Shown: one piece after another, positions 21,976 to 30,935 of the stretch
How the letters are laid out: each line of letters begins with the position of its first letter
Numbering within the stretch: the first letter of the stretch is position 1
DNA from: Acetatifactor sp.
GTDB taxonomy: Bacteria; Bacillota; Clostridia; Lachnospirales; Lachnospiraceae
Direction: 5' to 3'
Length of the DNA: 64,000 nucleotides
Assembly (NCBI GenBank): GCA_022511465.1
Contig: JAFLRM010000001.1
Span: 1 to 64,000 of the forward strand
Notes under the pieces: generated by a model
Seen by the model: only the letters and a program-made list of their open reading frames with translations
The model's database searches: none
Told to the model about the DNA's origin: nothing
Position numbers and translations under genes: made by a program

Positions 21976-22015
21976 TTAGAAAGAAGTGATAAGAGAGCGA
22001 AAACGGGAGGAGTTT

Positions 22016-22945
22016 ATGAGCCTGTTAAGTGTGATTGTTCCCTGCTATAACGAGGAGGAAAGTGTGGCTCTGTTTTATGAGGAGCTTGTGAAAAATGATG
22101 CTTTCTTTCAGGGTAAGGGAGTAGAGTTAGAGTTGTTATATATCAACGACGGATCTCGGGACGGGACATCTGCCGAGGTGAAGAAATTGCGTGAGAAGGA
22201 CGAGAGGGTTCATCTGATTTCTTTTTCGCGTAATTTTGGCAAGGAGGCGGCTATGTATGCTGGTCTGGAGAGGTCCAGGGGCGATTATGTAGTGATGATG
22301 GACGTAGATCTTCAGGATCCGCCTTCTCTTTTGCCAGAGATGTATGCTGCTCTGGAGGAGGGATACGATTCCGTGGCCACCAGAAGGGTTACCAGAAAGG
22401 GGGAGCCGCCGATCCGCAGCTTTTTTGCCAGACGGTTCTATCATCTGATGAAGAAAATTTCCCAGACGGAAATGATGGACGGGGCGAGGGACTATCGGTT
22501 GATGACGAGGCAGATGGTGGATGCGATTTTGTCTATGAAAGAATATAACCGCTTTACTAAGGGGATTTTTGGCTGGGTCGGATTTCAGACCAAATGGCTG
22601 GAGTATGAGAATGTGGAGCGAGCCAGAGGGGAGACCAAGTGGAATTTTTGGAAGCTTCTCATGTATTCTTTTGAGGGAATCGTGGCGTTTTCCACGGCCC
22701 CGCTGATGATCGCTTCCTTTATGGGGGTATTGTTCTGTATAGTTGCCTTTTTGATGATCTTGTTTATTGTCGTGCGAAAGCTTGCTTTTGGAGATCCGGT
22801 GTCCGGCTGGCCGTCGCTGGTATGCATTATCCTTATGACCAGCGGTGTACAGTTTTTTTGCACCGGCATCTTGGGACAATATCTTGCCAAGACTTACATG
22901 GAGGTAAAGAGGCGGCCCATTTATCTTGTTAAGGAGGAACTATAG
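22016..22945 (+). CDS. GT2 family glycosyltransferase, GtrB/DPM1-like with C-terminal TM helices
   Basis: LSVIVPCYNEEESVALFYEEL, MDVDLQDPPSLLPEM, RDYRLMTRQMVDAI; two C-terminal TM segments. Confidence 0.92.
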   Translation: MSLLSVIVPCYNEEESVALFYEELVKNDAFFQGKGVELELLYINDGSRDGTSAEVKKLREKDERVHLISFSRNFGKEAAMYAGLERSRGDYVVMMDVDLQDPPSLLPEMYAALEEGYDSVATRRVTRKGEPPIRSFFARRFYHLMKKISQTEMMDGARDYRLMTRQMVDAILSMKEYNRFTKGIFGWVGFQTKWLEYENVERARGETKWNFWKLLMYSFEGIVAFSTAPLMIASFMGVLFCIVAFLMILFIVVRKLAFGDPVSGWPSLVCIILMTSGVQFFCTGILGQYLAKTYMEVKRRPIYLVKEEL

Positions 22946-23061
22946 CATAAAGTATGATTTTCTTTACAGTTTCTTCACGTTACAGAATTCCACACATATG
23001 ATAGAATGAATCCTGACACTAAAAACGCAAATTGTGATTTGATCGCGGCAGAAAGGGGAAT

Positions 23062-23443
23062 GATCATGGATATCGCGACTGTAAAGGATTGTGAGCTGGA
23101 GAGATATATCACAAGCATCATGCTGGATGTTGGGGTTCCGGCACATTTGAAGGGCTATCACTATTTGAGGGATGCCATTTTGCTGACCGGTAGGGATATG
23201 GAGGTGGTCAGCAGTGTGACAAAGCTCTTGTATCCTACGATTGCCAAGCATTTTAAGACCACCAACCAGAAGGTGGAGCGGGCGATCCGCAACGCTATCG
23301 AAGTGTCATGGATGAGGGGAAACATAAACACTTTTGAGGAGATGTTTGGATACTCGGCGGCATCCGGCAAGACCAGACCGACCAACAGTGAATACATAGC
23401 GCGTATTGCTGACAAGGTGAGGCTGGATTATAAGGCGATGTAG
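23062..23443 (+). CDS. Stand-alone Spo0A C-terminal DNA-binding domain protein
   Basis: ITSIMLDVGVPAHLKGYHYLRDAI...SSVTKLLYPTIAKHFKTTNQKVERAIRNAIEVSWMRGN...TRPTNSEYIARIADKVRL closely matches Spo0A effector domain; no receiver domain encoded. Confidence 0.9.
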
Positions 23444-23460
23444 ATTAGGCTAGATGGGAG

Positions 23461-23494
23461 GACGATCATGGAGCGATCCATGGTCGTTTTCATT
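23461..23494 (+). terminator. Hairpin terminator
   Basis: acgatcatgg-agcgat-ccatggtcgt stem (one wobble) followed by tttcattt. Confidence 0.6.
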
Positions 23495-23522
23495 TGTACA
23501 AATAGGATAAATATGGTATAAT
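23494..23522 (+). promoter_or_regulatory. SigA-type promoter (TTGTAC-17-TATAAT)
   Basis: TTGTAC 23494-23499, TATAAT 23517-23522; implies the ORF-track start at 23521 is too far upstream. Confidence 0.65.
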
Positions 23523-23571
23523 GTGCGCAAAGGGCAGAAGGACTCTGCCCGCAACTTGTGAAGGAGTAGCT

Positions 23572-24591
23572 ATGGCTTATCAAATGCTTCGCCTTTTGTG
23601 CTTTTTTATGGTACTGATCCCGCTTTTGCTGGGACGGGGCGCGCTATGTATATCGTATAGGAAACAGCCGATCCGGGAGACCATATTGTCAGACAGTGTG
23701 CTGACGGGATATCTGATCATGATAGGACTGACCGAGGCCGCTCACATGGGAACTGTCGTTCTTGGGTGGTCTTTTTCTGATTGCTGGAAACTGTTTGCGC
23801 TGATGCTGGTGGTGTGTCTGTTTGCGGCCGTCGGTATCCTTTTATGGGACAAGCATGGAAAGAAGAATTCCAATAGGCGAAAGCTTCCCGGAAAAAATCG
23901 AAAACCAGTCACAACAAAAGAACAAGTGTTATTTATCGCTTTTGCGGCGCTGGTATTGATTCAAATTATGCGGATCGTGATTCAAAAAGAAGTTTACCTG
24001 GGCGGAGACATGACTGCGGAAACAGTGAATAGTTTTTTGATAACGGATGCTATTTATAAAGTCAACCCCATGACGGGAGAACTCTACAGTTTGGGGATCC
24101 CCTTTCGTCTACAAATCTTGTGTCTTCCCACCTTTTACGGAACCCTCTGCGCTCTGTTTGGTCTGAGTGCGGAGCAGGTGGTGTGGAGCATTGTGCCCAT
24201 TGCTACGCTGTTGTACAGCTATCTGGCGTACAGTATTCTGGCCCGTGTGCTTTTTCCGGACAAGAGGGATCAAAGGGTGGCTTTTTTGATTTTTGTAGCA
24301 CTTCTCTATCTTTTTGGAGATTATATGTACGGAGTGGATGGCTTTGGTGTGATGCACGGAGGTTTTCGGGGTGTGGTGATCCGGGCGGCGGTGCTCCTGC
24401 CCTATACTTTTGGCGCAGTGATGCGCAGACGGTGGAAGATTGTGATCTTGTGTGTGTTGGCGGAGGCATGTCTGGTCTGGACATTTTATGGCATGGGCGT
24501 ATGCTTGTTTGTGGCAGCGGGGCTGACGTTGGTCAACCGCCTGATAGGCCGTAGGCGTAAATCTGCCGACGGGAAGGAGACGACCGTATGA
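23572..24591 (+). CDS. Multi-pass membrane protein (possibly DUF6077-like), part A
   Basis: Many TM segments; gene starts inside the glycan region; ATG 23572 with aaggag RBS. Confidence 0.55.
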   Translation: MAYQMLRLLCFFMVLIPLLLGRGALCISYRKQPIRETILSDSVLTGYLIMIGLTEAAHMGTVVLGWSFSDCWKLFALMLVVCLFAAVGILLWDKHGKKNSNRRKLPGKNRKPVTTKEQVLFIAFAALVLIQIMRIVIQKEVYLGGDMTAETVNSFLITDAIYKVNPMTGELYSLGIPFRLQILCLPTFYGTLCALFGLSAEQVVWSIVPIATLLYSYLAYSILARVLFPDKRDQRVAFLIFVALLYLFGDYMYGVDGFGVMHGGFRGVVIRAAVLLPYTFGAVMRRRWKIVILCVLAEACLVWTFYGMGVCLFVAAGLTLVNRLIGRRRKSADGKETTV

Positions 24592-25496
24592 GGGAGCTCT
24601 TCAGGAATGCCTGGCTTGGCTGGGGCCGTTATACAGAGAATGGCAAGTTTGCTGCACTCTTGCTGGCTGTGCTTTTGATCTTCTGGCTGCTGCAAAGAGC
24701 AGCCTTCGGCGATCATAAAAAATTTTTAGGATTGATGGTGTATACGTCATTTATGACGGTGGCTTGTATCTGTCCGGTGACAGCGGTATGCTTCATGCTG
24801 TATCAGACACGCTTTTACGATTACGAATGGATCTGGAGTTTGGTACCGGTGACAGCTGTCATCGCTGCCGGCGGAACGGTTTTTCTGGAAAAAATTTGGG
24901 AAGACTATTCTCATCCAAAGGAAAAAAGGTACTTTCGGGCCTCCCTGTTCACAGCCGCTCTAGTGCTGCTGATCTTTTTCAGCGGAAGCCTGGATCAAAA
25001 AGTTTGGAATGACGGTGTGACGGGAAGCGAGCGTGCACAGGTGGAGGCGGTGTTGGAACGCCTGATGACAGAGCAGGATGAGGAAGGTTTGTGTCTGTGG
25101 GCGCCCAGGGAGGTCTTGGAGTGTGCAAGAGCCTATTCCGGTGAGATATTTCTCCTTTATGGCAGAGACATGTGGGACGGTGCGTTGGGGGCGTATACTT
25201 ACGAGGTATATGATGAGACCAGGCGGGAACTGTACCTGTGGATGGATCATGCGGAGGAGAGTGGAAGCCTTGTGGGGATCGTGGAGGTGCTGACCGTCGA
25301 TGAGGCGGGAGAGCAGCACAATGGCGAAAAGCAGTTGGACGGCATAGTTTGTATACAGGATGCTATCAATATGGGAGCCAACCGCATTTTGCTCCCGGGA
25401 AATATGCAGGAAGAGGATCTGGAGCAGATTGAGAAAGCGCTTTCTGTGGAGGCAGAGGAGTTAGGAGGCTATATTTTGCTCAGGTTAGGAAAGTGA
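24588..25496 (+). CDS. Membrane protein with C-terminal soluble domain, part B
   Basis: ATGA overlap with the preceding gene and its own aaggag RBS at 24574-24579. Confidence 0.55.
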   Translation: MRELFRNAWLGWGRYTENGKFAALLLAVLLIFWLLQRAAFGDHKKFLGLMVYTSFMTVACICPVTAVCFMLYQTRFYDYEWIWSLVPVTAVIAAGGTVFLEKIWEDYSHPKEKRYFRASLFTAALVLLIFFSGSLDQKVWNDGVTGSERAQVEAVLERLMTEQDEEGLCLWAPREVLECARAYSGEIFLLYGRDMWDGALGAYTYEVYDETRRELYLWMDHAEESGSLVGIVEVLTVDEAGEQHNGEKQLDGIVCIQDAINMGANRILLPGNMQEEDLEQIEKALSVEAEELGGYILLRLGK

Positions 25497-25510
25497 CGAG
25501 GAGGAAAACC

Positions 25511-26260
25511 ATGATCAGCGTGATTGTGCCGGTCTATCATGCGGAAAAATACATTGTGGAGACAATGGACTGCGTGCGCAGCCAGACCTATCGGGACTGG
25601 GAGCTCCTTTTGGTGGAGGACTGTGGCAGGGATGGCTGTGTGCAGATGATCCAGCGGTATATAGAGGATACGCGCGATGATAGGATCCGACTGATCAGAC
25701 AGCCTTCCAACATGGGGGCGGCTATGGCCCGCAACAGGGGGGTACAGGAAGCCAAAGGACGTTACATCGCCTATTTGGACGCGGACGACTTGTGGGAGGC
25801 TGAAAAGCTGGAGCGTGAGCTGGCCTTTATGAAGGAGAGAGAGGCCGCCTTTGTGTTTACCGGCTATGAGTTTGCCGACGAGTGGGGGAAAGGAACAGGT
25901 AAGGTAGTACATGTGCCGGAAACTCTTAACTATAAGGAAGCATTAAAGAATACTACTATTTTCACAACGACTGTTATGTTTGACACGCAGAAAGTGAACA
26001 AGGAGCTTTTACAGATGCCGGTTATGAAGAGCGAAGACACGGCGCTGTGGTGGAAGATCCTGCGATTGGGGTACACTGCCTACGGTTTGGACGAGAATCT
26101 GGTGAAATACCGCCGTGCGGGTAAATCCTTGTCCTCCAACAAACTGGAAGCTATTCGGCGCATTTGGAACCTCTACCGTAGGGCGGAGGGAATGAGTGTA
26201 ATAAGCAGTGCTTATCACTTCTGTTTCTGGGCTGTCCGGGCTGTGAAGCGCAGGGTGTAG
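25511..26260 (+). CDS. GT2 family glycosyltransferase
   Basis: ISVIVPVYHAEKYIVETMDCVRSQTYRDWELLLVEDCGRDG, AYLDADDLW; aggagg RBS before ATG 25511. Confidence 0.9.
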   Translation: MISVIVPVYHAEKYIVETMDCVRSQTYRDWELLLVEDCGRDGCVQMIQRYIEDTRDDRIRLIRQPSNMGAAMARNRGVQEAKGRYIAYLDADDLWEAEKLERELAFMKEREAAFVFTGYEFADEWGKGTGKVVHVPETLNYKEALKNTTIFTTTVMFDTQKVNKELLQMPVMKSEDTALWWKILRLGYTAYGLDENLVKYRRAGKSLSSNKLEAIRRIWNLYRRAEGMSVISSAYHFCFWAVRAVKRRV

Positions 26261-26375
26261 CAGGCGGGAGAACCGCTGTAGGAGCAATGATTTTGGGAAA
26301 ATTCAGTAAAACCATGTCAAAGTATGGGATAATATGGTATACTATACAAGAATGTAATGCGATTCTATACCGTTA

Positions 26376-27836
26376 ATGCGGAGGAAGATGGTTTTGACTA
26401 CAAATACCAATCAAATTAAATTACAGAGGATGGAGTCTTTTAAACGCCTGATCAACCTTGGGCTGACGGCCGGGTGTCTGGCGCTGGAGATTGCTGTTTT
26501 TGCCTATAACTGGCTGGAGCATTTTCAGTACAGCGTGGTGGAGCCGCTGCGGGACTTCTGGTTCAAAGGACATTTGCTGGAGATAGCCATCTACGGTGTG
26601 ATCCTCTTTTTCTTCTCCAAGATGTACGGCGGTATGCGGCTGGGATATTTGAAAAATGTGGAGATCATCTTTTCGCAGGTGTTTGCCACCTTTATGGCCA
26701 ACGTGCTGATCTATGCGGAGTTGTCTGTCATGGCATTCCAGCTGTTTATGCCTAAAGTGTTTATCTTTATGATGGTGGAGCAGACTGTGATCGTGGTAAT
26801 CTATATCTATGTGACCAATAGGCTGTATAAGTCTCTGTTTCCGCCGAGAAAACTGTTGTTGATCCATGGGGACAGACCCATAGAGGATATCTGCAACAAA
26901 TTTGAGAGCAGGAAGGACAAGTACCGGATCGTAAGGTATGAGCATATTGGAAAGGGAGTGCCGGATCTGTGCAAGGCGATCCTCAAAGAATATACGGAGG
27001 GAACCTGCAATGCGGTGGTACTGTGGGATGTGTCCGTGGAGGACAGGAACAAACTTTTGAAATTCTGCTATTCTCAATCCATTCGAATATACTTAATGCC
27101 AAAGATTACAGATGTTATATTAACGGGTGCAGAGGAATTGCATGTGTTTGACGCTCCCTTGCTTTTGACCAGAGAATACTGCCTTACCATGGAGCAGCGC
27201 TTTATTAAAAGAATGATTGATATTTTATTTGCAGCCCTGTTGCTCGTCATTGCATCCCCTTTTATGCTGATAACGGCTATCGCTATCAAGATTTACGACG
27301 GAGGGCCGGTGCTTTACAGGCAGGTGCGCTGTACCAGGAATCAGCGGCAATTCTACATTTTGAAGTTTCGCAGCATGCGCACGGATGCGGAGAAGGACGG
27401 CGTGGCCAGGCTGGCCCAGAAGAATGATGACCGCATCACACCTATCGGGCAGCTGATCCGCAAGTGCAGGATTGATGAACTGCCCCAGCTCTTCAATATC
27501 CTGCGGGGTGACATGTCCTTCATCGGCCCCAGGCCGGAGCGGCCGGAGATCATCAATCAATATGTGGAGATCATGCCAGAATTTGTCTTCCGCATGAAGG
27601 TGAAGGCGGGCTTGGCCGGCTTTGCACAAGTGTACGGCAAGTACAACACATCACCCTACGATAAGCTGAAGTTGGATCTGGCGTACATTGAACATTATTC
27701 TATCTGGCTGGACCTCAAACTGATGCTTCTGACTTTAAAGGTTCTTCTATGGCCGGACAGCACGGAGGGTGTGGAGAATGAGCAGATCACTGCATTTAAG
27801 GCGTCCTATGACCGCAAGAGAGAAGAGGAAGAATGA
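26376..27836 (+). CDS. Polyprenyl glycosyl-1-phosphate transferase (WbaP/CpsE-type)
   Basis: N-terminal TM helices and C-terminal KRMIDILFAALLLVIASPFMLITAIAIKIYDGGPVLYRQVRCTRN...FYILKFRSMR...RKCRIDELPQLFNILRGDMSFIGPRPERPE. Confidence 0.95.
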   Translation: MRRKMVLTTNTNQIKLQRMESFKRLINLGLTAGCLALEIAVFAYNWLEHFQYSVVEPLRDFWFKGHLLEIAIYGVILFFFSKMYGGMRLGYLKNVEIIFSQVFATFMANVLIYAELSVMAFQLFMPKVFIFMMVEQTVIVVIYIYVTNRLYKSLFPPRKLLLIHGDRPIEDICNKFESRKDKYRIVRYEHIGKGVPDLCKAILKEYTEGTCNAVVLWDVSVEDRNKLLKFCYSQSIRIYLMPKITDVILTGAEELHVFDAPLLLTREYCLTMEQRFIKRMIDILFAALLLVIASPFMLITAIAIKIYDGGPVLYRQVRCTRNQRQFYILKFRSMRTDAEKDGVARLAQKNDDRITPIGQLIRKCRIDELPQLFNILRGDMSFIGPRPERPEIINQYVEIMPEFVFRMKVKAGLAGFAQVYGKYNTSPYDKLKLDLAYIEHYSIWLDLKLMLLTLKVLLWPDSTEGVENEQITAFKASYDRKREEEE

Positions 27837-27882
27837 CGGAAGACAGTGAAAAGCAGGCTAGAAAACGGACAGGAGACGGACT

Positions 27883-28998
27883 ATGTGGGAAGGAAGCTAT
27901 GGAAAGGAACCCTTCGACCTTCGGTTGGCGGTGCTTCGACTGATTAAGAATATACCTGTAATAACAGCCGTTACCGTATTGGGAACACTCCTTTTTGGCG
28001 GCGGTTACTATGTGAAAAATGTGTTGTTCTATCAGGATCACTTATACGCAGCCACCTCTATCTACCGTGTGGAGTACACGGAAGAACCCACTCAGTCGGG
28101 AGATTATTACATTAATGAGATGAGCTGGAACACCTATGTGGAATCTCAGGAGTTTTATGAGGCGGTTATAGGGCACCTGAGCGAGATCACGAAAGATCTG
28201 TCTTATGTCTATCCGCTTTCCAAGGATCGATATGTGGAGGAAGTGGAGGCATTTCTTGCGTCGGACTGGCACGTCCCCTCCACGGTTGTGACCACGGAGC
28301 TTGAAGGGTGGAGTGTGTACATTGCACAGGCTGTGGAGCAGACCATGATACAAGAATTTGTGGAGAGCAATCCTCAAGTTTTGCGGGTTACCGTGATCGA
28401 TCCCGCCGTCACTGCAGTGGAGGTACTTCCTGATGTGCGGCCTCTCAGGGCAGTGATCCTGAGTGCGGTTTTATCCTGTTTTTTTGCGGTGGTGATCTTT
28501 CTTCTTCGGGAACTGGGGGCGGACAGTATTTGGCTGCCGGTCACGTTGAGACAGCGCTATGGTCTTGCCGCAATGGGAACGATTCACAGCACAGAGCTTC
28601 TTCCCAATCTGGAATACCATTTTGCCAAGGCGGAGAGAATTGCCGTCTGTGCGGTTGATGAGCATATTGACCCTGTAGAGGTGTGGGGGGCGATCAAAGA
28701 GCGAGGGGATGGAAGTACCCTCATGGGGAAAGAATGGATCCCGATGCCGGCACCTTTTCTTTGTGGGGAGAGCGGTGATAGTATGCGAAGTATGGATGCT
28801 GTGTTATTAGTCATAGGGGCCGGAAGCCATGTGGGAAAGCCTTTAGAGCGTGCACTGGAGTATCTGACAGAGCAAGAAATAAAAATAACAGGTGCAATAT
28901 TATGGGAGGCGGATGAACGGCTGATCCGCACCTACTATCGCATTCCTTTTGCCTCCAACGCGGAGGATATCCCTTCGAAACGGGAGGGAAGCCTATGA
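27883..28998 (+). CDS. Wzz/CpsC-like chain-length regulator with degenerate BY-kinase-like C-terminal domain
   Basis: Two TM helices flanking an extracytoplasmic domain; C-terminal ~165 aa resembles CpsD/BY-kinase but lacks Walker A. Confidence 0.65.
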   Translation: MWEGSYGKEPFDLRLAVLRLIKNIPVITAVTVLGTLLFGGGYYVKNVLFYQDHLYAATSIYRVEYTEEPTQSGDYYINEMSWNTYVESQEFYEAVIGHLSEITKDLSYVYPLSKDRYVEEVEAFLASDWHVPSTVVTTELEGWSVYIAQAVEQTMIQEFVESNPQVLRVTVIDPAVTAVEVLPDVRPLRAVILSAVLSCFFAVVIFLLRELGADSIWLPVTLRQRYGLAAMGTIHSTELLPNLEYHFAKAERIAVCAVDEHIDPVEVWGAIKERGDGSTLMGKEWIPMPAPFLCGESGDSMRSMDAVLLVIGAGSHVGKPLERALEYLTEQEIKITGAILWEADERLIRTYYRIPFASNAEDIPSKREGSL

Positions 28999-29780
28999 GT
29001 GTACAGGTTCTGGCATCGGTGATGAACAGCTCTGTGGAGCAGATCACAAAACAGATGAATTTGGATTCTGATGCGGTCATCATCAATCAATGTGACCGTC
29101 TTGGAATGGAAGAAATGGAATACAGAGGGCATAGAGTGCGCTTTTTTTCCTTTCCGGACAGAGGGATCGGAAGGAGCCGCAATGAGGCGATCATGAGAGC
29201 AGATAGCGATATCTGCCTTTTTTCGGATGCGGATATTGTGTATGAGGAGGGCTATGCGGAGGCTATAGAGGCAGAGTTTGCCCAAAATCCAATGGCGGAT
29301 ATGATCCTTTTCAACATCTCGGTGGAAGTGGACCGCCGGACCTATCATATCACAAAACGGCGGAAAGTGCACTGGTACAACTGCGGACGCTATGGGGCGG
29401 TAAGCTTTGCAGTAAAGCGGGAGAGTCTGCTTGCATCGGGGGTGACTTTCTCCCTGCTGTTTGGCGGCGGCGCCAAGTACAGCAATGGGGAGGACAGTCT
29501 TTTTTTGAAGGAGTTTATGTCCAAGGGTTATCGGGTCTACACGGCGCCCGTGACTATCGGCAGGGAGATTGCCGGGGATTCCACCTGGTTTTCCGGATAC
29601 AATGAGAAATTTTTCCACGACAGAGGAGTGCTCTATCATTATCTATACAGAAGGCTTGCTGGATTCATGGCAATCCGCTTCCTGATGGCCCATCGAGGGA
29701 AGCTCTGTGCAGAAACTTCTGTAAAACAGGCTTATTCCTGGATGAAGGATGGAATCCGGGTGGGAAAGGGAGGCGAGTAG
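28995..29780 (+). CDS. GT2-like glycosyltransferase
   Basis: DRGIGRSRNEAIMRADSDICLFSDADIVYEEGY; overlaps previous stop by 4 bp. Confidence 0.8.
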   Translation: MSVQVLASVMNSSVEQITKQMNLDSDAVIINQCDRLGMEEMEYRGHRVRFFSFPDRGIGRSRNEAIMRADSDICLFSDADIVYEEGYAEAIEAEFAQNPMADMILFNISVEVDRRTYHITKRRKVHWYNCGRYGAVSFAVKRESLLASGVTFSLLFGGGAKYSNGEDSLFLKEFMSKGYRVYTAPVTIGREIAGDSTWFSGYNEKFFHDRGVLYHYLYRRLAGFMAIRFLMAHRGKLCAETSVKQAYSWMKDGIRVGKGGE

Positions 29781-30914
29781 ATGGAGAGCAGCGCACTGGT
29801 ATATATTTTCCTGACCATAGTGACCCTTCTGCTGGCTCTCTGTGTGGATAACCGGGCCTATGTGCCGGGACACATAAGCGGCAGACGCTTTCCCGGAACG
29901 GATGTAGGTTTTCGCAGGGAGCAGGCCAGGAATCTGGTGGCGGAGATTGCTATTTTTTGTCTGTTGACCGGCGTGTCTGCGTGCCGCATTGCCGTGGGGA
30001 ACGACTATTGGCCCTATCGCTTTAACTTTCGACTGATCGCACAGGAGCGCCATGTGTCCTCAGAGCTGGGCTTCAATTTGATCGTAAAAGGAATGCAGGA
30101 TCTGTTTGGGTATGACAATTATCTGCCGATTTTTGCACTGTTTTCCTTTTTGACAGTTTTATTCTTTGTGCTGGCGCTTCACGATCAGGGGAGCCACTAT
30201 GCATTCTCACTGTTTCTTTTAATGACGGGGGGCTACTATTTCAATAGTTTAAATACCGTACGTTATTATTTGGCGCTGGCGATCGCACTGTACACCATGA
30301 AGTATGTGCTTCGGGGAGAGTACGGTAAATTTATTCTGTGGGTGGTGGCAGGAACCGCTTTCCACAAGTCGATTCTTTTGGTGATCCCTGTGTATCTGGT
30401 AGCCAGATGGCTGGCGGCCACACGACTGAAAAAATGGCATTATGTGGCTGGCGGAATTCTGATCTTAAGTCTCATCTTTGCACAGGATGTTTATCGGGGA
30501 ATTATCTTTCGATTTTACGGCTTTTATGAGAATTCTGATTTTGATAACGGGCGTTTGTCTTATGTGAATATCTTGAAGTGTGTGGCAGTGTTGATCTTGT
30601 GTGGAATCTGCTATCGACGCAGTCTTCGGGACAACATGGCGGCACGGTTTTATTTTTTCCTGAATGTGGCAGGGCTTGTCGCCTTCTGCTGCGGCACTTT
30701 CACCCCGGAAGTGTCCCGTGTTGCCTATTATATGGTTATTTCTCAGATATTCCTGATCCCGAGGCTGCTTGCGGACATGGAGAAGACGTGGCTGCGCAGG
30801 CTTATGTATGTGGGAGTGATCGGTGCATTTACTGTGTACTTTGTCTTTTTATTGCGGGGAATGTACGCGGTAGATGTGAGGCTGCTGCCCTATCTGAATT
30901 GGATCTTTAACTGA
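29781..30914 (+). CDS. EpsG-family (Wzy-like) membrane protein
   Basis: DYWPYRFNFRLI, FNSLNTVRYYLALAIALYTMKYVLRGEYGKFILWVVAGTAFHKSILLVIPVYL typical EpsG. Confidence 0.85.
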   Translation: MESSALVYIFLTIVTLLLALCVDNRAYVPGHISGRRFPGTDVGFRREQARNLVAEIAIFCLLTGVSACRIAVGNDYWPYRFNFRLIAQERHVSSELGFNLIVKGMQDLFGYDNYLPIFALFSFLTVLFFVLALHDQGSHYAFSLFLLMTGGYYFNSLNTVRYYLALAIALYTMKYVLRGEYGKFILWVVAGTAFHKSILLVIPVYLVARWLAATRLKKWHYVAGGILILSLIFAQDVYRGIIFRFYGFYENSDFDNGRLSYVNILKCVAVLILCGICYRRSLRDNMAARFYFFLNVAGLVAFCCGTFTPEVSRVAYYMVISQIFLIPRLLADMEKTWLRRLMYVGVIGAFTVYFVFLLRGMYAVDVRLLPYLNWIFN

Positions 30915-30935
30915 CGGAGCGAGAGGAACATTGAG

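Noticed and set aside
24580-24600. Programmed frameshift joining the two membrane ORFs
   Set aside because: No slippery heptamer, and the second ORF has its own well-spaced aaggag RBS; coupling by ATGA overlap fits better.
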